A stretch of 24,956 nt of DNA. Origin: a virus. The notes beneath the pieces are model-generated. The model had not been told where the DNA came from. It made no database searches and saw nothing but the letters and a program-made list of their open reading frames with translations. Shown here one piece after another: positions 16,092 through 22,897 of the stretch. A program made the translations under genes and the position numbers. Numbering within the stretch: the stretch's first letter is position 1; the number at the start of each line of letters is the position of its first letter. Location: positions 1-24,956 of IMG/VR virus record IMGVR_UViG_3300027898_000036. The stretch is one strand, 5' to 3'.

Positions 16092-16492
16092 TAGCCTGCC
16101 ACCCCGAAGGCATAGACGTCTCCTTGGAGGAGCTTGGTCGGCGAGCTAGCGGACGGAGATGCGTTGACGTTGGCCACTCCCGCGGGAGCGCTCGCGTTAA
16201 CGTAAATCGGGCCGGTCGTGACCGAGATCCTCATCCCGCATGAGTTAGCCCATGCGGCGGTCAAAACGGCCGCCGGGCCCGCCGCGAGTCCGCCGATAGT
16301 GTTGGCGATCAACGTCGCGAAAGGGACGGCCGCCGCGTTCGGGCCGGTGACTGATCCCTCCCATTGGGTAATCCCGTTCTTGTCGATGAGCTCGACCCAC
16401 ATAGCAGAGGCCGCCGCGGCGTACATGCAAAGGGCGTCGATCGGCGGGGTCGAGCCGACGACGACGGTCGCGAAAGAGTGGTTGGTTGGCAT
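16091..16492 (-). CDS. Small Ala-rich structural protein, hypothetical
   Basis: This 133-residue protein is unusually rich in Ala, Val and Thr with few charges, and no signal peptide is evident. Segments such as AMWVELIDKNGITQWEGSVT suggest beta strands, and GGLAAGPAAVLTAAWANS could be a buried helix. I do not recognise the family. It lies between the tail tube candidate and a fibre-like protein, with TAATG overlaps on both sides, so a tail accessory or decoration role is likely. The C-terminus (LLQGDVYAFGVAG) ends in a hydrophobic strand. Confidence 0.6.
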   Translation of the reverse strand: MPTNHSFATVVVGSTPPIDALCMYAAAASAMWVELIDKNGITQWEGSVTGPNAAAVPFATLIANTIGGLAAGPAAVLTAAWANSCGMRISVTTGPIYVNASAPAGVANVNASPSASSPTKLLQGDVYAFGVAG

Positions 16493-17319
16493 TAGGTGAT
16501 CACCAAAGGAGCGGTCGGGGTGTTGTTACCCAGGACGATGAAGTTGAGCGGTTGGAACGTCTGTCCGGGAGTGACGGTGAGGTCTCTCTCGTTGTTCGCG
16601 TTCATGCTGGTCAGCGAGAAAGTCCGCGCCCCGGCGATAGCGACGGTCACGTTCGTCCCGTCGGCGCATGGGTCGGTACCGTAAGGGATCTCCGCGACGG
16701 TAGCCGACGCGCTCGCGACCATTTGACCGGCCTCCCAATAGCCGACGAACTTTGTCCCGTCGAGGGGAGCGTTAGGGAGGTGGTTGTTCGAATAAGCGAA
16801 GTCTAACCCGTAGACCGAGCCGGTGAACCCGGAGATCGTCGCTTGGTCAAACATCATCTTTCCGCTCGAGTCGACCGTGTTGAGGTAGGACGTCGCGGTG
16901 TTCGCGGCCGCCTTTGTCGGGAGCGCCGGAGCAAGGAATGTGCCTCTCACTCCGATCTCTTGACCCTTTCGGATCGAGACCGAGAACGACTCCGCCTTAC
17001 AGTTCGCGAGGGTGTAAGTCGACTGACCAGACGTCCCGATGATCGTGTTCGCGGCCGTGTCGTCAAACCCGGATCCGAACGTCCTCGACATCCAAAGGTT
17101 CCAAAAAGCAAGCGAAAGGAGCTCGGTCGACTTCGTCCGGAACATGAATTGGACGTCGACCCGAGTCGATTGGAGTCCTTCGGCGATGTTCGTCGCAAAA
17201 GTGTTACCGACCGGTGCTCCGGGTTGGAGGTTTCGGGGAGCGGACATCGACCAGGAGTAACACGGGTAAGCGGTTCCTCCGATCGAGATTTTGCCTAAAC
17301 GGCCTTGAATGATTGACAT
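16492..17319 (-). CDS. Major tail tube protein (probable)
   Basis: This 275-residue, beta-rich protein has the size, composition and position of a siphovirus tail tube subunit, between gpG-like and adhesin/tape measure genes. The N-terminus (MSIIQGRLGKISIGGTAYPC) begins with short strands as in tube proteins. The middle has LANCKAESFSVSIRKGQEIG, an internal strand pair, and TDPCADGTNVTVAIAGARTF. The C-terminal domain (RDLTVTPGQTFQPLNFIVLG) could be an Ig-like extension. An AGGA-type SD lies about ten bases before the ATG. The evidence is positional and compositional; another virion protein cannot be excluded. Confidence 0.55.
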   Translation of the reverse strand: MSIIQGRLGKISIGGTAYPCYSWSMSAPRNLQPGAPVGNTFATNIAEGLQSTRVDVQFMFRTKSTELLSLAFWNLWMSRTFGSGFDDTAANTIIGTSGQSTYTLANCKAESFSVSIRKGQEIGVRGTFLAPALPTKAAANTATSYLNTVDSSGKMMFDQATISGFTGSVYGLDFAYSNNHLPNAPLDGTKFVGYWEAGQMVASASATVAEIPYGTDPCADGTNVTVAIAGARTFSLTSMNANNERDLTVTPGQTFQPLNFIVLGNNTPTAPLVIT

Positions 17320-17322
17320 GGG

Positions 17323-17859
17323 TTAGTTTCCTTTTGCGAGTTCAGTTTCGATGAGGTCTTTGATCTTGGTTTGAGCGATGTCGGTCAGGTTGATCGGGCG
17401 GGCCGGGATCTTGGATCCATGCCAACCTTTGTCCGAGCCTTTTTGCATCGTCCCGGCATATTTGAGGTCGGAGCCGATGGAGACCGAGGTATCGGTGATC
17501 TCCTCGACGTGGTGAAGGTCGAGCGCGTTCGTCCAAGACGACATAAGGGCGGTCGTCCGGATCAAGATGTTCTGAGGCCCAAAGGCTCCGTTTTGAGTGG
17601 CCATGAGCGGAACTTTCCCGAACCGGTTGAGCCGCGGGTATCCGAGCCTTGCTTTCTCTTTGATCGTCCAAGGTGAAAGCGGAGTCCAAGCGGGGTCTCC
17701 TCCGACCTGGAATTGGCGAAGCGCGTCGAGCCGGAGGATGTCCGCGATCTTTCGTCCGAGTCCTCCCTTGAGGTCGACCTTGGAGGCGACGTCCTTGAGC
17801 ATCGCCTCCACTTGGGACGTGTCGACGTGGATCCTCGCGGCCGGTACCTCTATTGCCAT
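17323..17859 (-). CDS. Phage virion morphogenesis protein, Mu gpG / tail-completion-like
   Basis: This protein is about 178 residues. The frame extends upstream to 18030, but that part is the shadow of the preceding gene. I chose the ATG at 17859, which overlaps the preceding gene by 10 bases and has GGGAGG about 12 bases upstream. The layout fits the Mu gpG-like virion morphogenesis family: helical N-terminus (VEAMLKDVASKVDLKGGLGR), then WTPLSPWTIKEKARLG, LIRTTALMSSW, a strand with IGSDLKYAGTMQKGS, and KIPARPINLTD near the end; the A-R-P-x-x-x-L motif is characteristic. These proteins act in head-tail joining or tail completion. The protease/scaffold upstream is also Mu-like. Confidence 0.75.
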   Translation of the reverse strand: MAIEVPAARIHVDTSQVEAMLKDVASKVDLKGGLGRKIADILRLDALRQFQVGGDPAWTPLSPWTIKEKARLGYPRLNRFGKVPLMATQNGAFGPQNILIRTTALMSSWTNALDLHHVEEITDTSVSIGSDLKYAGTMQKGSDKGWHGSKIPARPINLTDIAQTKIKDLIETELAKGN

Positions 17860-18656
17860 GAGATGACCGTCCTCCCGACCGGCGTGGTCGAACCGATGGT
17901 GAAGTTGGCGAGGGTTCCACCGGCGACGGTGATCCCGGAGACCGCGGCGATCAGCGAACCGGCCGTCGCGGGGTTTCCTCCTCCCGGAGCCAAAGTGTAA
18001 GTCCCGGCCGCCGCAAAGGTAGCCGTCCAAGTCTTCCCGGTGACGAAAGTTCCCGAGACAGGATCCGCCGCGGTTCCCGTGACCGTCACCGTCTGAGGAG
18101 TGACTCCGCTCGCTGAGACGACGATGGTCGGGATCCCTCCGGCGTAGTTTGCCTGGTTGACGGGAGTTCCGGCGACGTACCCTCCCGCGGTCGTGTAGGA
18201 CGCGAGGTTGGGTTGGACGTAGTAGTAGTTAAGCGGGTTAGGGTTCGCTCCAAGGTAGTTTTGGATCAACTGGATTCCCGGGTGTTGGAGCGCCGTGAAG
18301 TAGGATCCTCCGACGACCCCGGCCCCGATGTTGAGCCACGTGAGGTAAGTCTCGAGGTTCGAGTATCCCGAGCCGCCTTGAGCGATGAGCCCGTTGATCA
18401 CGTATTGGAGTTGAGCGAACCAATTCGAGAAAAGGCTCGTGAAAACTTGCTGGTTCCCGACTCCGCTTTGAATGTAGAGGCTAGCGCTCCCAAGCGTCGA
18501 CGCGGTGTTCAAACTCGAGAGTCCGGAAAGGTTGGCGGTCACGAGAGCGGTAGCGCCGGTGTTGCGGTCGGCGAGCCCCTCCTCATATCCCCAAGCGATT
18601 TTCGCGATCCCGTCGAGGAGTGAGTTGAGTTCAGAAACGAGGAGGGCGTAAGCCAT
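17850..18656 (-). CDS. Structural protein with Ig-like C-terminus, hypothetical
   Basis: This 268-residue protein has a largely helical first 130 residues (ELNSLLDGIAKIAWGYEEG, FSNWFAQLQYVINGLIAQGG). It then has a beta-rich Thr/Val/Gly section (IPTIVVSASGVTPQTVTVTG and following) that looks like one Ig-like or carbohydrate-binding domain. It lies between a connector candidate and the gpG-like protein. I do not recognise the helical part; a head completion or neck protein is plausible from position. The start is a TAATG overlap with the preceding gene. Confidence 0.6.
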   Translation of the reverse strand: MAYALLVSELNSLLDGIAKIAWGYEEGLADRNTGATALVTANLSGLSSLNTASTLGSASLYIQSGVGNQQVFTSLFSNWFAQLQYVINGLIAQGGSGYSNLETYLTWLNIGAGVVGGSYFTALQHPGIQLIQNYLGANPNPLNYYYVQPNLASYTTAGGYVAGTPVNQANYAGGIPTIVVSASGVTPQTVTVTGTAADPVSGTFVTGKTWTATFAAAGTYTLAPGGGNPATAGSLIAAVSGITVAGGTLANFTIGSTTPVGRTVISWQ

Positions 18657-19099
18657 TAGTATTCACCACCATAGCGGAACCGTCGTCCGCGGGTCGTCAT
18701 CGGCCGGAACGTGCGAGCGTGGTTCCCGGCCCGGACAGGGTTGAGCATTTGAAGGCCGGGGATCTCGATGCGTCCGGCGAGGATGTCGGCTAGCCCGTCT
18801 TTCGCCGACTTGATCAGAGAATTCGCGTAAGACGGCCAAGTTCCCGGCTCCGGGGAGCTCGCGGCATATTTGGACTGTTCGATGTACCCCGCGGTGAGCT
18901 CGTTCGCGATCGATACGATCTCGTCCGGTGGAGTGACCGTGTTTCCGTTTTCGTCAACGGGAAAGTAGAAATTCTCTCCGAGGCGGCCGTTTATGAACCG
19001 GTCGGCGCGGGCGGCATGAACCGTATAGACGTCCGGGCTGATCCCGCCTTTGACGTTGACGCAAAGGGCGGTCACTGACGATAGATCGGAATAAGCCAT
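18656..19099 (-). CDS. Head-tail connector-like protein
   Basis: This is a 147-residue protein, the first gene after the major capsid protein. It starts MAYSDLSSVTALC and is mostly helical with an aromatic hinge (INGRLGENFYFPVD), a helix (VSIANELTAGYIEQSKYAAS) and a basic C-terminal tail (TFRPMTTRGRRFRYGG). Size, position and layout resemble the gp36/gp6-type connector proteins (DUF1320-like) that form the ring below the portal. No obvious SD precedes its ATG. Instead the leader contains two stacked inverted repeats including the 34-bp palindrome, so translation may depend on structure or coupling. It ends in TAATG with the next gene. Confidence 0.6.
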   Translation of the reverse strand: MAYSDLSSVTALCVNVKGGISPDVYTVHAARADRFINGRLGENFYFPVDENGNTVTPPDEIVSIANELTAGYIEQSKYAASSPEPGTWPSYANSLIKSAKDGLADILAGRIEIPGLQMLNPVRAGNHARTFRPMTTRGRRFRYGGEY

Positions 19100-19101
19100 G
19101 A

Positions 19102-19119
19102 GTCGAAAGTGTTTTCGAC
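19102..19119. repeat. Inverted repeat in the leader of the connector gene
   Basis: Perfect 7-base arms GTCGAAA (19102-19108) and TTTCGAC (19113-19119) surround a GTGT loop. It sits two bases upstream of the connector ATG on the leftward strand and overlaps the 34-bp palindrome by three bases, so the two RNA hairpins could not both form completely. It may expose or hide the connector start. There is no SD between it and the ATG. Confidence 0.65.
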
Positions 19120-19150
19120 CGGGGACGTTTCACGTGAAACGTCCCCGGTC
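19117..19150. promoter_or_regulatory. 34-bp perfect palindrome with parS core
   Basis: Both 17-base halves are exact reverse complements with no spacer (centre between 19133 and 19134). The central 14 bases (19127-19140) are GTTTCACGTGAAAC, identical to the core of the bacterial chromosomal ParB-binding site parS and to the 14-mer described for Streptomyces. Flanks are C and G instead of T and A of the 16-base Bacillus site. It lies in the 64-base gap between the major capsid and connector genes. As RNA it would form a very stable hairpin of about 15 base pairs and an ACGU loop, with no U run on either strand. It may bind host ParB, act as an mRNA stabiliser or attenuator after the capsid gene, or both. 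Confidence 0.75.
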
Positions 19151-19163
19151 TCTAGTCTTGGCC

Positions 19164-20108
19164 TTAGTAGTTGAGGGTCGCGAGGCTAGCGCACTCGGCG
19201 GCGATCAGCTTAGGCGTAGTGAATCGGCCGTACTCGATCTTCCACGATCGGATGTCGGGCTCATACCACTTGCTGACGTACTCCTCTGTCCAGAGTCGCA
19301 CGGCCCAAGTGAGCATGTTCCTTCCCAGTCCGCCGGGAGCGATGTAGGCGACGATGAAGTTCTTGCCCGCGACACGGGCGAGAGACCTCGGTTGTCCCTT
19401 GTTGGCCGAGTTGAGGAGAGCCTTGACCGGGACGACGTCCATTCCGTAGAACTTCTGAGGGAGATCCTCGACGTCGTTCGCTGTCCCCTGCAAAGGAGAC
19501 TGGTAGTACTCTTCTTTTCTGAACTCCTCAGTCCGCATGATCGCACGGAACGAAGCCGGAGCCCCGATGATCGTGTTAGGCGTCCTTCCGGATGCGACCT
19601 CGACGTCTTCCTTCATCGCGTCGATGAGGGCTCGAGGTGATCCGGTCGAGGCGTTCGACAAGTCGCACAAGGCGGAACCGTTTCCGCCGTATGCCCTTGA
19701 GTTGATGAAGTTTGCGGTGTTGGTCGCAAACCCACCAGACCCAAAGATCAAGTTTTCGTAGTTGTTCAAGACTTGCTGTTTCACTGTTTCGGTCTTGACC
19801 ATCTCGATGTCGAGGACATCGTCGGCGTTTCGCAGGTCTGACTCCGTGATCAGGGCGTGGAGCGAGTGCTCGACACACTGATACGAGGTCAGCTTGAACC
19901 CGGCGTCGGTCTGCCTTGATGGGGCTCCGTTCGCGCGGGTGTCGTCCATGAGGTCAAAGAGGACTCGATCCCAGATAGGAAACTCGTCGCTGAGGTGCTG
20001 GACCCGTATCGGACGTAGAACCTTGTCGGCCGCTAAGTCCGGCGGGATGTACTTGACCGAGACGTCGGTCAAGAGGGCGTTGAGGTGGAGCTGGTTAGTT
20101 CCGGGCAT
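19164..20108 (-). CDS. Major capsid protein
   Basis: This is a 314-residue capsid shell subunit of HK97 fold. The N-terminus (LLTDVSVKYIPPDLAADKVL) followed by RVQHLSDEFPIWDRV matches a capsid family common in phages. Other diagnostic parts are the long helix region (ITESDLRNADDVLDIEMVKT), the peripheral domain with VASGRTPNTIIGAPASFRAI, and late strands (FIVAYIAPGGLGRNMLTWAV, then YEPDIRSWKIEYGRF). No separate delta domain is visible. A strong SD, GGAGGT, sits eight bases before the ATG, consistent with high expression. It follows the decoration-like gene with a six-base gap and is followed by the 34-bp palindrome. Confidence 0.93.
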   Translation of the reverse strand: MPGTNQLHLNALLTDVSVKYIPPDLAADKVLRPIRVQHLSDEFPIWDRVLFDLMDDTRANGAPSRQTDAGFKLTSYQCVEHSLHALITESDLRNADDVLDIEMVKTETVKQQVLNNYENLIFGSGGFATNTANFINSRAYGGNGSALCDLSNASTGSPRALIDAMKEDVEVASGRTPNTIIGAPASFRAIMRTEEFRKEEYYQSPLQGTANDVEDLPQKFYGMDVVPVKALLNSANKGQPRSLARVAGKNFIVAYIAPGGLGRNMLTWAVRLWTEEYVSKWYEPDIRSWKIEYGRFTTPKLIAAECASLATLNY

Positions 20109-20114
20109 GGCTTG

Positions 20115-20660
20115 TTACCTCCTCACTCCTGGGTCGAGTTCGACAAGGATGAGGTCGTATTGAGCGGCCGCGGGTTGAATCGCGTAGCCCAACTGGTAGA
20201 AGATCGTCCCGGAGGCCGGTAGCGCGGTCGCCGCGGCGAGGACGAGGTTGTAGGTGATCGGGAGTCTGACGTCGACCGCGAGGAGCGACTCAGGGGAGTC
20301 GATCAGCGGGGACTGAGACCCGAGCTTGGTCGTGTTGACGGCCGCTTGGACGATCGAGTCGGTGGTGATCGCGCCGTTAGCCCAAACCCGGATCACTCCG
20401 CGTTTCTGGACTCCGACGTTTTGACCTTGGAACGCGGCCTCACGGGTGACCCCGACGATACGGCGGGTCGCGAGACCGGCCGCGGTCGGGGTCGGTACTA
20501 CGATGTCGCCGACGACTCCTGGAACTCCCGCGGCGTTAGCCGTCGCGACTTCCGCGGCCGTCGCGAGCGAGACCGGAGTGAAGGGAGGGATAGCGTTAGC
20601 CGTCCCGATGTTGTCGTAGTAGTAGAAACCCTGAGACTCATGGAGCGTGTCAAGAGGCAT
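20115..20660 (-). CDS. Capsid decoration / head-stabilising protein-like
   Basis: This 181-residue protein lies between protease/scaffold and major capsid genes, the usual position of decoration proteins. The sequence is Ala, Val, Thr and Gly rich with a GFYYYDNIGTANA start, VVGDIVVPTPTAAGLATRRI and IVGVTREAAFQGQNVGVQKR, where the G-V-x-x-x-A and R-G-V-I-R-V-W pattern resembles DUF2190-type and other beta-rich head proteins. The ATG follows GGAGGG five bases upstream and overlaps the protease/scaffold stop by 11 bases. A trimeric capsid-binding role is inferred from position and pattern. Confidence 0.6.
   Translation of the reverse strand: MPLDTLHESQGFYYYDNIGTANAIPPFTPVSLATAAEVATANAAGVPGVVGDIVVPTPTAAGLATRRIVGVTREAAFQGQNVGVQKRGVIRVWANGAITTDSIVQAAVNTTKLGSQSPLIDSPESLLAVDVRLPITYNLVLAAATALPASGTIFYQLGYAIQPAAAQYDLILVELDPGVRR
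20117..20122 (-). promoter_or_regulatory. Strong Shine-Dalgarno of the major capsid gene
   Basis: Minus-strand GGAGGT lies eight bases before the capsid ATG at 20108. It is the best-placed and most complete ribosome-binding site I see in the leftward operon. Most downstream genes instead depend on overlapping stop and start codons, so the capsid protein should be made in excess of its neighbours. Confidence 0.7.
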
Positions 20661-21228
20661 GTCGTCCCTCCGTTAGCATCTTTCTGGCCTTCTTGATCGC
20701 TTCCTTTCGATCAGTCAGCTTGGGATCGTTGGCTTGGAGCTCGTCGGCCTTTTTGATGACCGCGGACTCGTCGTCAGCTTTCCCGTCCTGGGCGTCGTCG
20801 TCCTCGAGGTCGACCTTGGATCCATCGGAGTCCATAGCGACCGCGTCGGGCAACTGTGCGAGCATGTCAGCGACTTCCCCGATCACGTCGAGTTTGTCGA
20901 TGGCCTTGTCGTCTTTCTCATCGAGCCGGTGCTTGCCCGGCTTGGTTGGCGAGGAGAGCGAGACCACGTCACACCCACCCAAGACGAGGAGCTCGGCGAG
21001 CCGTAGGAACCTCTTCCGGAGTGCGGGTGTAAGCTTCGGTTGAAGCCTCTTTTCGCGGGTCAAGTTCTCGACCTCAGAAAGGCGGAGCTTGGTTTTGAGT
21101 TCCTTGAACTCGGCCAGGCTCACACCGTTCGAAGTCTTTTCTTCTGCGGCTTTGAGCTTGGACTCGGCGTCTGAAAGTTTCTTTTTCAGCGCTTCGTTTT
21201 CGGCCGTTGCCTCTTCGAGTGTGGGCAT
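20650..21228 (-). other. Possible internal translation start for a free scaffold (nested in frame)
   Basis: The ATG at codon 221 (MPTLEEATAENE) follows AAAGGGAAAAAAC, an imperfect Shine-Dalgarno at suitable spacing, and lies exactly between the acidic linker and the coiled coil. The product would be 192 residues containing only the scaffold region. Phage lambda Nu3 and Mu Z are made in this way from within their protease genes. That it is used here is inference. Confidence 0.4.
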
Positions 21229-21888
21229 GTTTTTTCCCTTTTCGCGATCGTCCGCGAAATCGTCTTCGGAGGCGTAAACCTCCGCTACTCCCTCGTCCTC
21301 TTCTCCCTCGCTCGATGGAGCGATGACCTTGGTTTGGTCGCTGTTCACGTGGACTTGGTTAGCGCCGATGAGCTTCACCGACTTGTCGGAAAGAAGGACA
21401 CGCTCGACCGGACGGAGACCCTTGATGTAGGGTCTCGCGGTCAGCGCGACGGCCTCGAGCACGGCCCGGGGAGTCTCGTCTCCCTTGGCGGAGAGCTCAG
21501 GGGAGACATAGTCGAAATCGAGCTCTCCGCTCGAGAACTTGAGGGTTCCGTTTTCGAGCTTTTCCTTGACCTCGGGGTCGGTCGGCTCGAACATGACGAA
21601 AAGCCTTTCGCCGCCTTCGTCTAACCCGACGGCCTTGACCCACCCCTTGACCTCGAGGGACGAGTCCTCTTTGTGGTCGAGGTTGATCGGGATCTCGTTC
21701 CCCTTGATCCCGGCGTCGAAATTCGCCTTGATCTCGCGGAGGACGGTCGGGGTGATCTCGAAACCGTTGTCTCCTCCGGCGGCCGGATAATCCCACTTCC
21801 CGCATCGGAGGACGTCGAGTTTCCAAAGTCCGTTACCTTGGAGCGTCGGAGCCGAAGGCCCGAAAAAGTAGACTTGGCCTCTGTTCAC
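20650..21888 (-). CDS. Mu gpI-like prohead protease / scaffold
   Basis: This is a 412-residue fusion of a maturation protease and a scaffold. The N-terminal 170 residues follow Mu-like gpI: INLDHKEDSSLEVKGWVKAV, then RLFVMFEPTDPEVKEKLENG, LKFSSGELDFDYVSPE and VLEAVALTARPYIKGL. The His in the LDHK segment and Ser in KFSSGEL are candidate catalytic residues of a serine protease. A very acidic linker (SSEGEEDEGVAEVYASEDDF) leads to a coiled-coil region (ATAENEALKKKLSDAESKLK) and a helical, charged C-terminus that would bind the capsid protein and be removed on maturation. The GTG start overlaps the upstream stop as GTGA and has GAGGA nearby. An internal ATG at 21228 might give a separate scaffold. 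Confidence 0.85.
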   Translation of the reverse strand: MNRGQVYFFGPSAPTLQGNGLWKLDVLRCGKWDYPAAGGDNGFEITPTVLREIKANFDAGIKGNEIPINLDHKEDSSLEVKGWVKAVGLDEGGERLFVMFEPTDPEVKEKLENGTLKFSSGELDFDYVSPELSAKGDETPRAVLEAVALTARPYIKGLRPVERVLLSDKSVKLIGANQVHVNSDQTKVIAPSSEGEEDEGVAEVYASEDDFADDREKGKNMPTLEEATAENEALKKKLSDAESKLKAAEEKTSNGVSLAEFKELKTKLRLSEVENLTREKRLQPKLTPALRKRFLRLAELLVLGGCDVVSLSSPTKPGKHRLDEKDDKAIDKLDVIGEVADMLAQLPDAVAMDSDGSKVDLEDDDAQDGKADDESAVIKKADELQANDPKLTDRKEAIKKARKMLTEGRHAS

Positions 21889-22139
21889 GACCGATGTCCT
21901 CGCTCGTGGTCAGCCGTGAGGATCCCGAGGATCTTGTCGAGTTTGTCGGCGTTAGCCGCGTACCTCGTTTCCGTCTCGTGGAGACGTCGCTCGTGATCTT
22001 CGACCGTCTTGGAGAGGATCCCGATCGATTGAGTCCACTGTCCCCAACGGAAGATCGAGACGATCAAACCGGTCACGACTCCGACCCACGCGGCCGCGGC
22101 TCCGATCCATGCGGTGAGAGGTGGTTGGTCGTGGTTCAC
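21885..22139 (-). CDS. One-helix membrane protein with coiled coil
   Basis: This is an 84-residue protein starting at GTG (22139), which overlaps the peptidase stop as GTGA and lies seven bases after GGGAG; an ATG at 22157 is less likely. There is one membrane helix (LTAWIGAAAAWVGVVTGLIV), then a short basic/Trp segment (FRWGQWTQ) and a charged coiled coil (EDHERRLHETETRYAANADK). The layout is seen in small phage proteins of holin or haemolysin-XhlA type, in which the coiled coil faces the cytoplasm. It follows the peptidase and shares its promoter, so the two could act together at the envelope. Holin function is not proven. Confidence 0.65.
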   Translation of the reverse strand: MNHDQPPLTAWIGAAAAWVGVVTGLIVSIFRWGQWTQSIGILSKTVEDHERRLHETETRYAANADKLDKILGILTADHERGHRS

Positions 22140-22816
22140 GCGGCCACTCCCGTCCATGCGTCAAAGTCGGGGTCGACCTGGGTCAGGTAGTTGTACGGGA
22201 TCCAACAGTGGCCGTCTTCACCCCAATCCGCTCCCCACGAGTTCCGGACTTGGAAAGCCTCGAGGAGGTCGTCGTATCCGACAAAAAGGATACAGTGGCC
22301 TTCGGCTTGGGGAGGGACTTGAACGGGGATGACGGATCCCGGGGTGAGGTTGTTCCAATCGACGTCGTAAATGTGGAGGCCGACGACGACCGGCCCCTCG
22401 GTCGCGAGAGAAACCTTGATGTCCGAGACGCTCGCGCATCTCGAGTAGGAGGCGATTTTATAGACAGTCCCGTCAGCCGCCTTGATCCCCGTTTGTTGGA
22501 GGACTTGCATCGCGGCTCGAGGAAAAGTCCCTTGAGTGTCAGGGGATCCGTCGACCGCCTTACAGGCCTGGTAGAACCCGTCGACGTCGAGGCTAGGCCA
22601 TTGTTTGTCCTTTGACCAAGCTTGGTAACGCTTGAGTCCCGCGACCGAATAGGCTACACACTCGGAGGAGTCACCTTGGTCAAAGACTGGGCCGGTCGAG
22701 GCTGACCGGGAAACGCGCGGAGGTAACTCGGCCGCGCCATAAGGGATCCCGTCGACAAGAAAGTCTCGAGGATCGTGAGGGTCTCTAAAGTAGCCGTATT
22801 TCGATGGAGCGGACAT
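22136..22816 (-). CDS. Papain-like cysteine peptidase (family C1)
   Basis: This 226-residue protein has a C1-family catalytic pattern. FDQGDSSECVAYS supplies the oxyanion Gln47 and catalytic Cys53, AEGHCILFVGYDD supplies His174, and VRNSWGADWGEDGHCWIPYN supplies Asn192. The first 45 residues (YGYFRDPHDPRDF) resemble the propeptide-like start of prokaryotic C1 proteins. There is no signal peptide. It is the first gene after the near-consensus promoter and has AGGG about nine bases before its ATG. Possible roles are lysis of a protein-linked wall or S-layer, virion assembly processing, or host-protein cleavage. C1 enzymes are uncommon as phage endolysins, so I would not assign lysis firmly. Confidence 0.88.
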   Translation of the reverse strand: MSAPSKYGYFRDPHDPRDFLVDGIPYGAAELPPRVSRSASTGPVFDQGDSSECVAYSVAGLKRYQAWSKDKQWPSLDVDGFYQACKAVDGSPDTQGTFPRAAMQVLQQTGIKAADGTVYKIASYSRCASVSDIKVSLATEGPVVVGLHIYDVDWNNLTPGSVIPVQVPPQAEGHCILFVGYDDLLEAFQVRNSWGADWGEDGHCWIPYNYLTQVDPDFDAWTGVAA

Positions 22817-22869
22817 AGGGGTTTCCCTGTATCCGCGTCCGCTTACGGCGATCGGCCCGCGATTGCGTT

Positions 22870-22897
22870 ATTATAGCCGAAACTTCGAAAAAGTCAA
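22870..22897 (-). promoter_or_regulatory. Near-consensus sigma-70 promoter for the late operon
   Basis: On the minus strand, -35 TTGACT (22897-22892) and -10 TATAAT (22875-22870) are 16 bases apart, 11 of 12 consensus positions. Transcription would begin about 7 bases further, near 22863, giving a leader of about 47 bases before the peptidase ATG at 22816. The -35 overlaps the stop codon of the preceding 86-residue gene. It is the only strong promoter I found, and it fits expression by the host's main sigma factor, without a visible phage-specific control element. The leader holds no clear hairpin of note. Confidence 0.85.

Noticed and set aside
17860-18030. Upstream extension of the gpG-like gene to 18030
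   Set aside because: The extra 57 residues are Arg/Gly-rich out-of-frame translation of the preceding gene; the ATG at 17859 begins the conserved protein.
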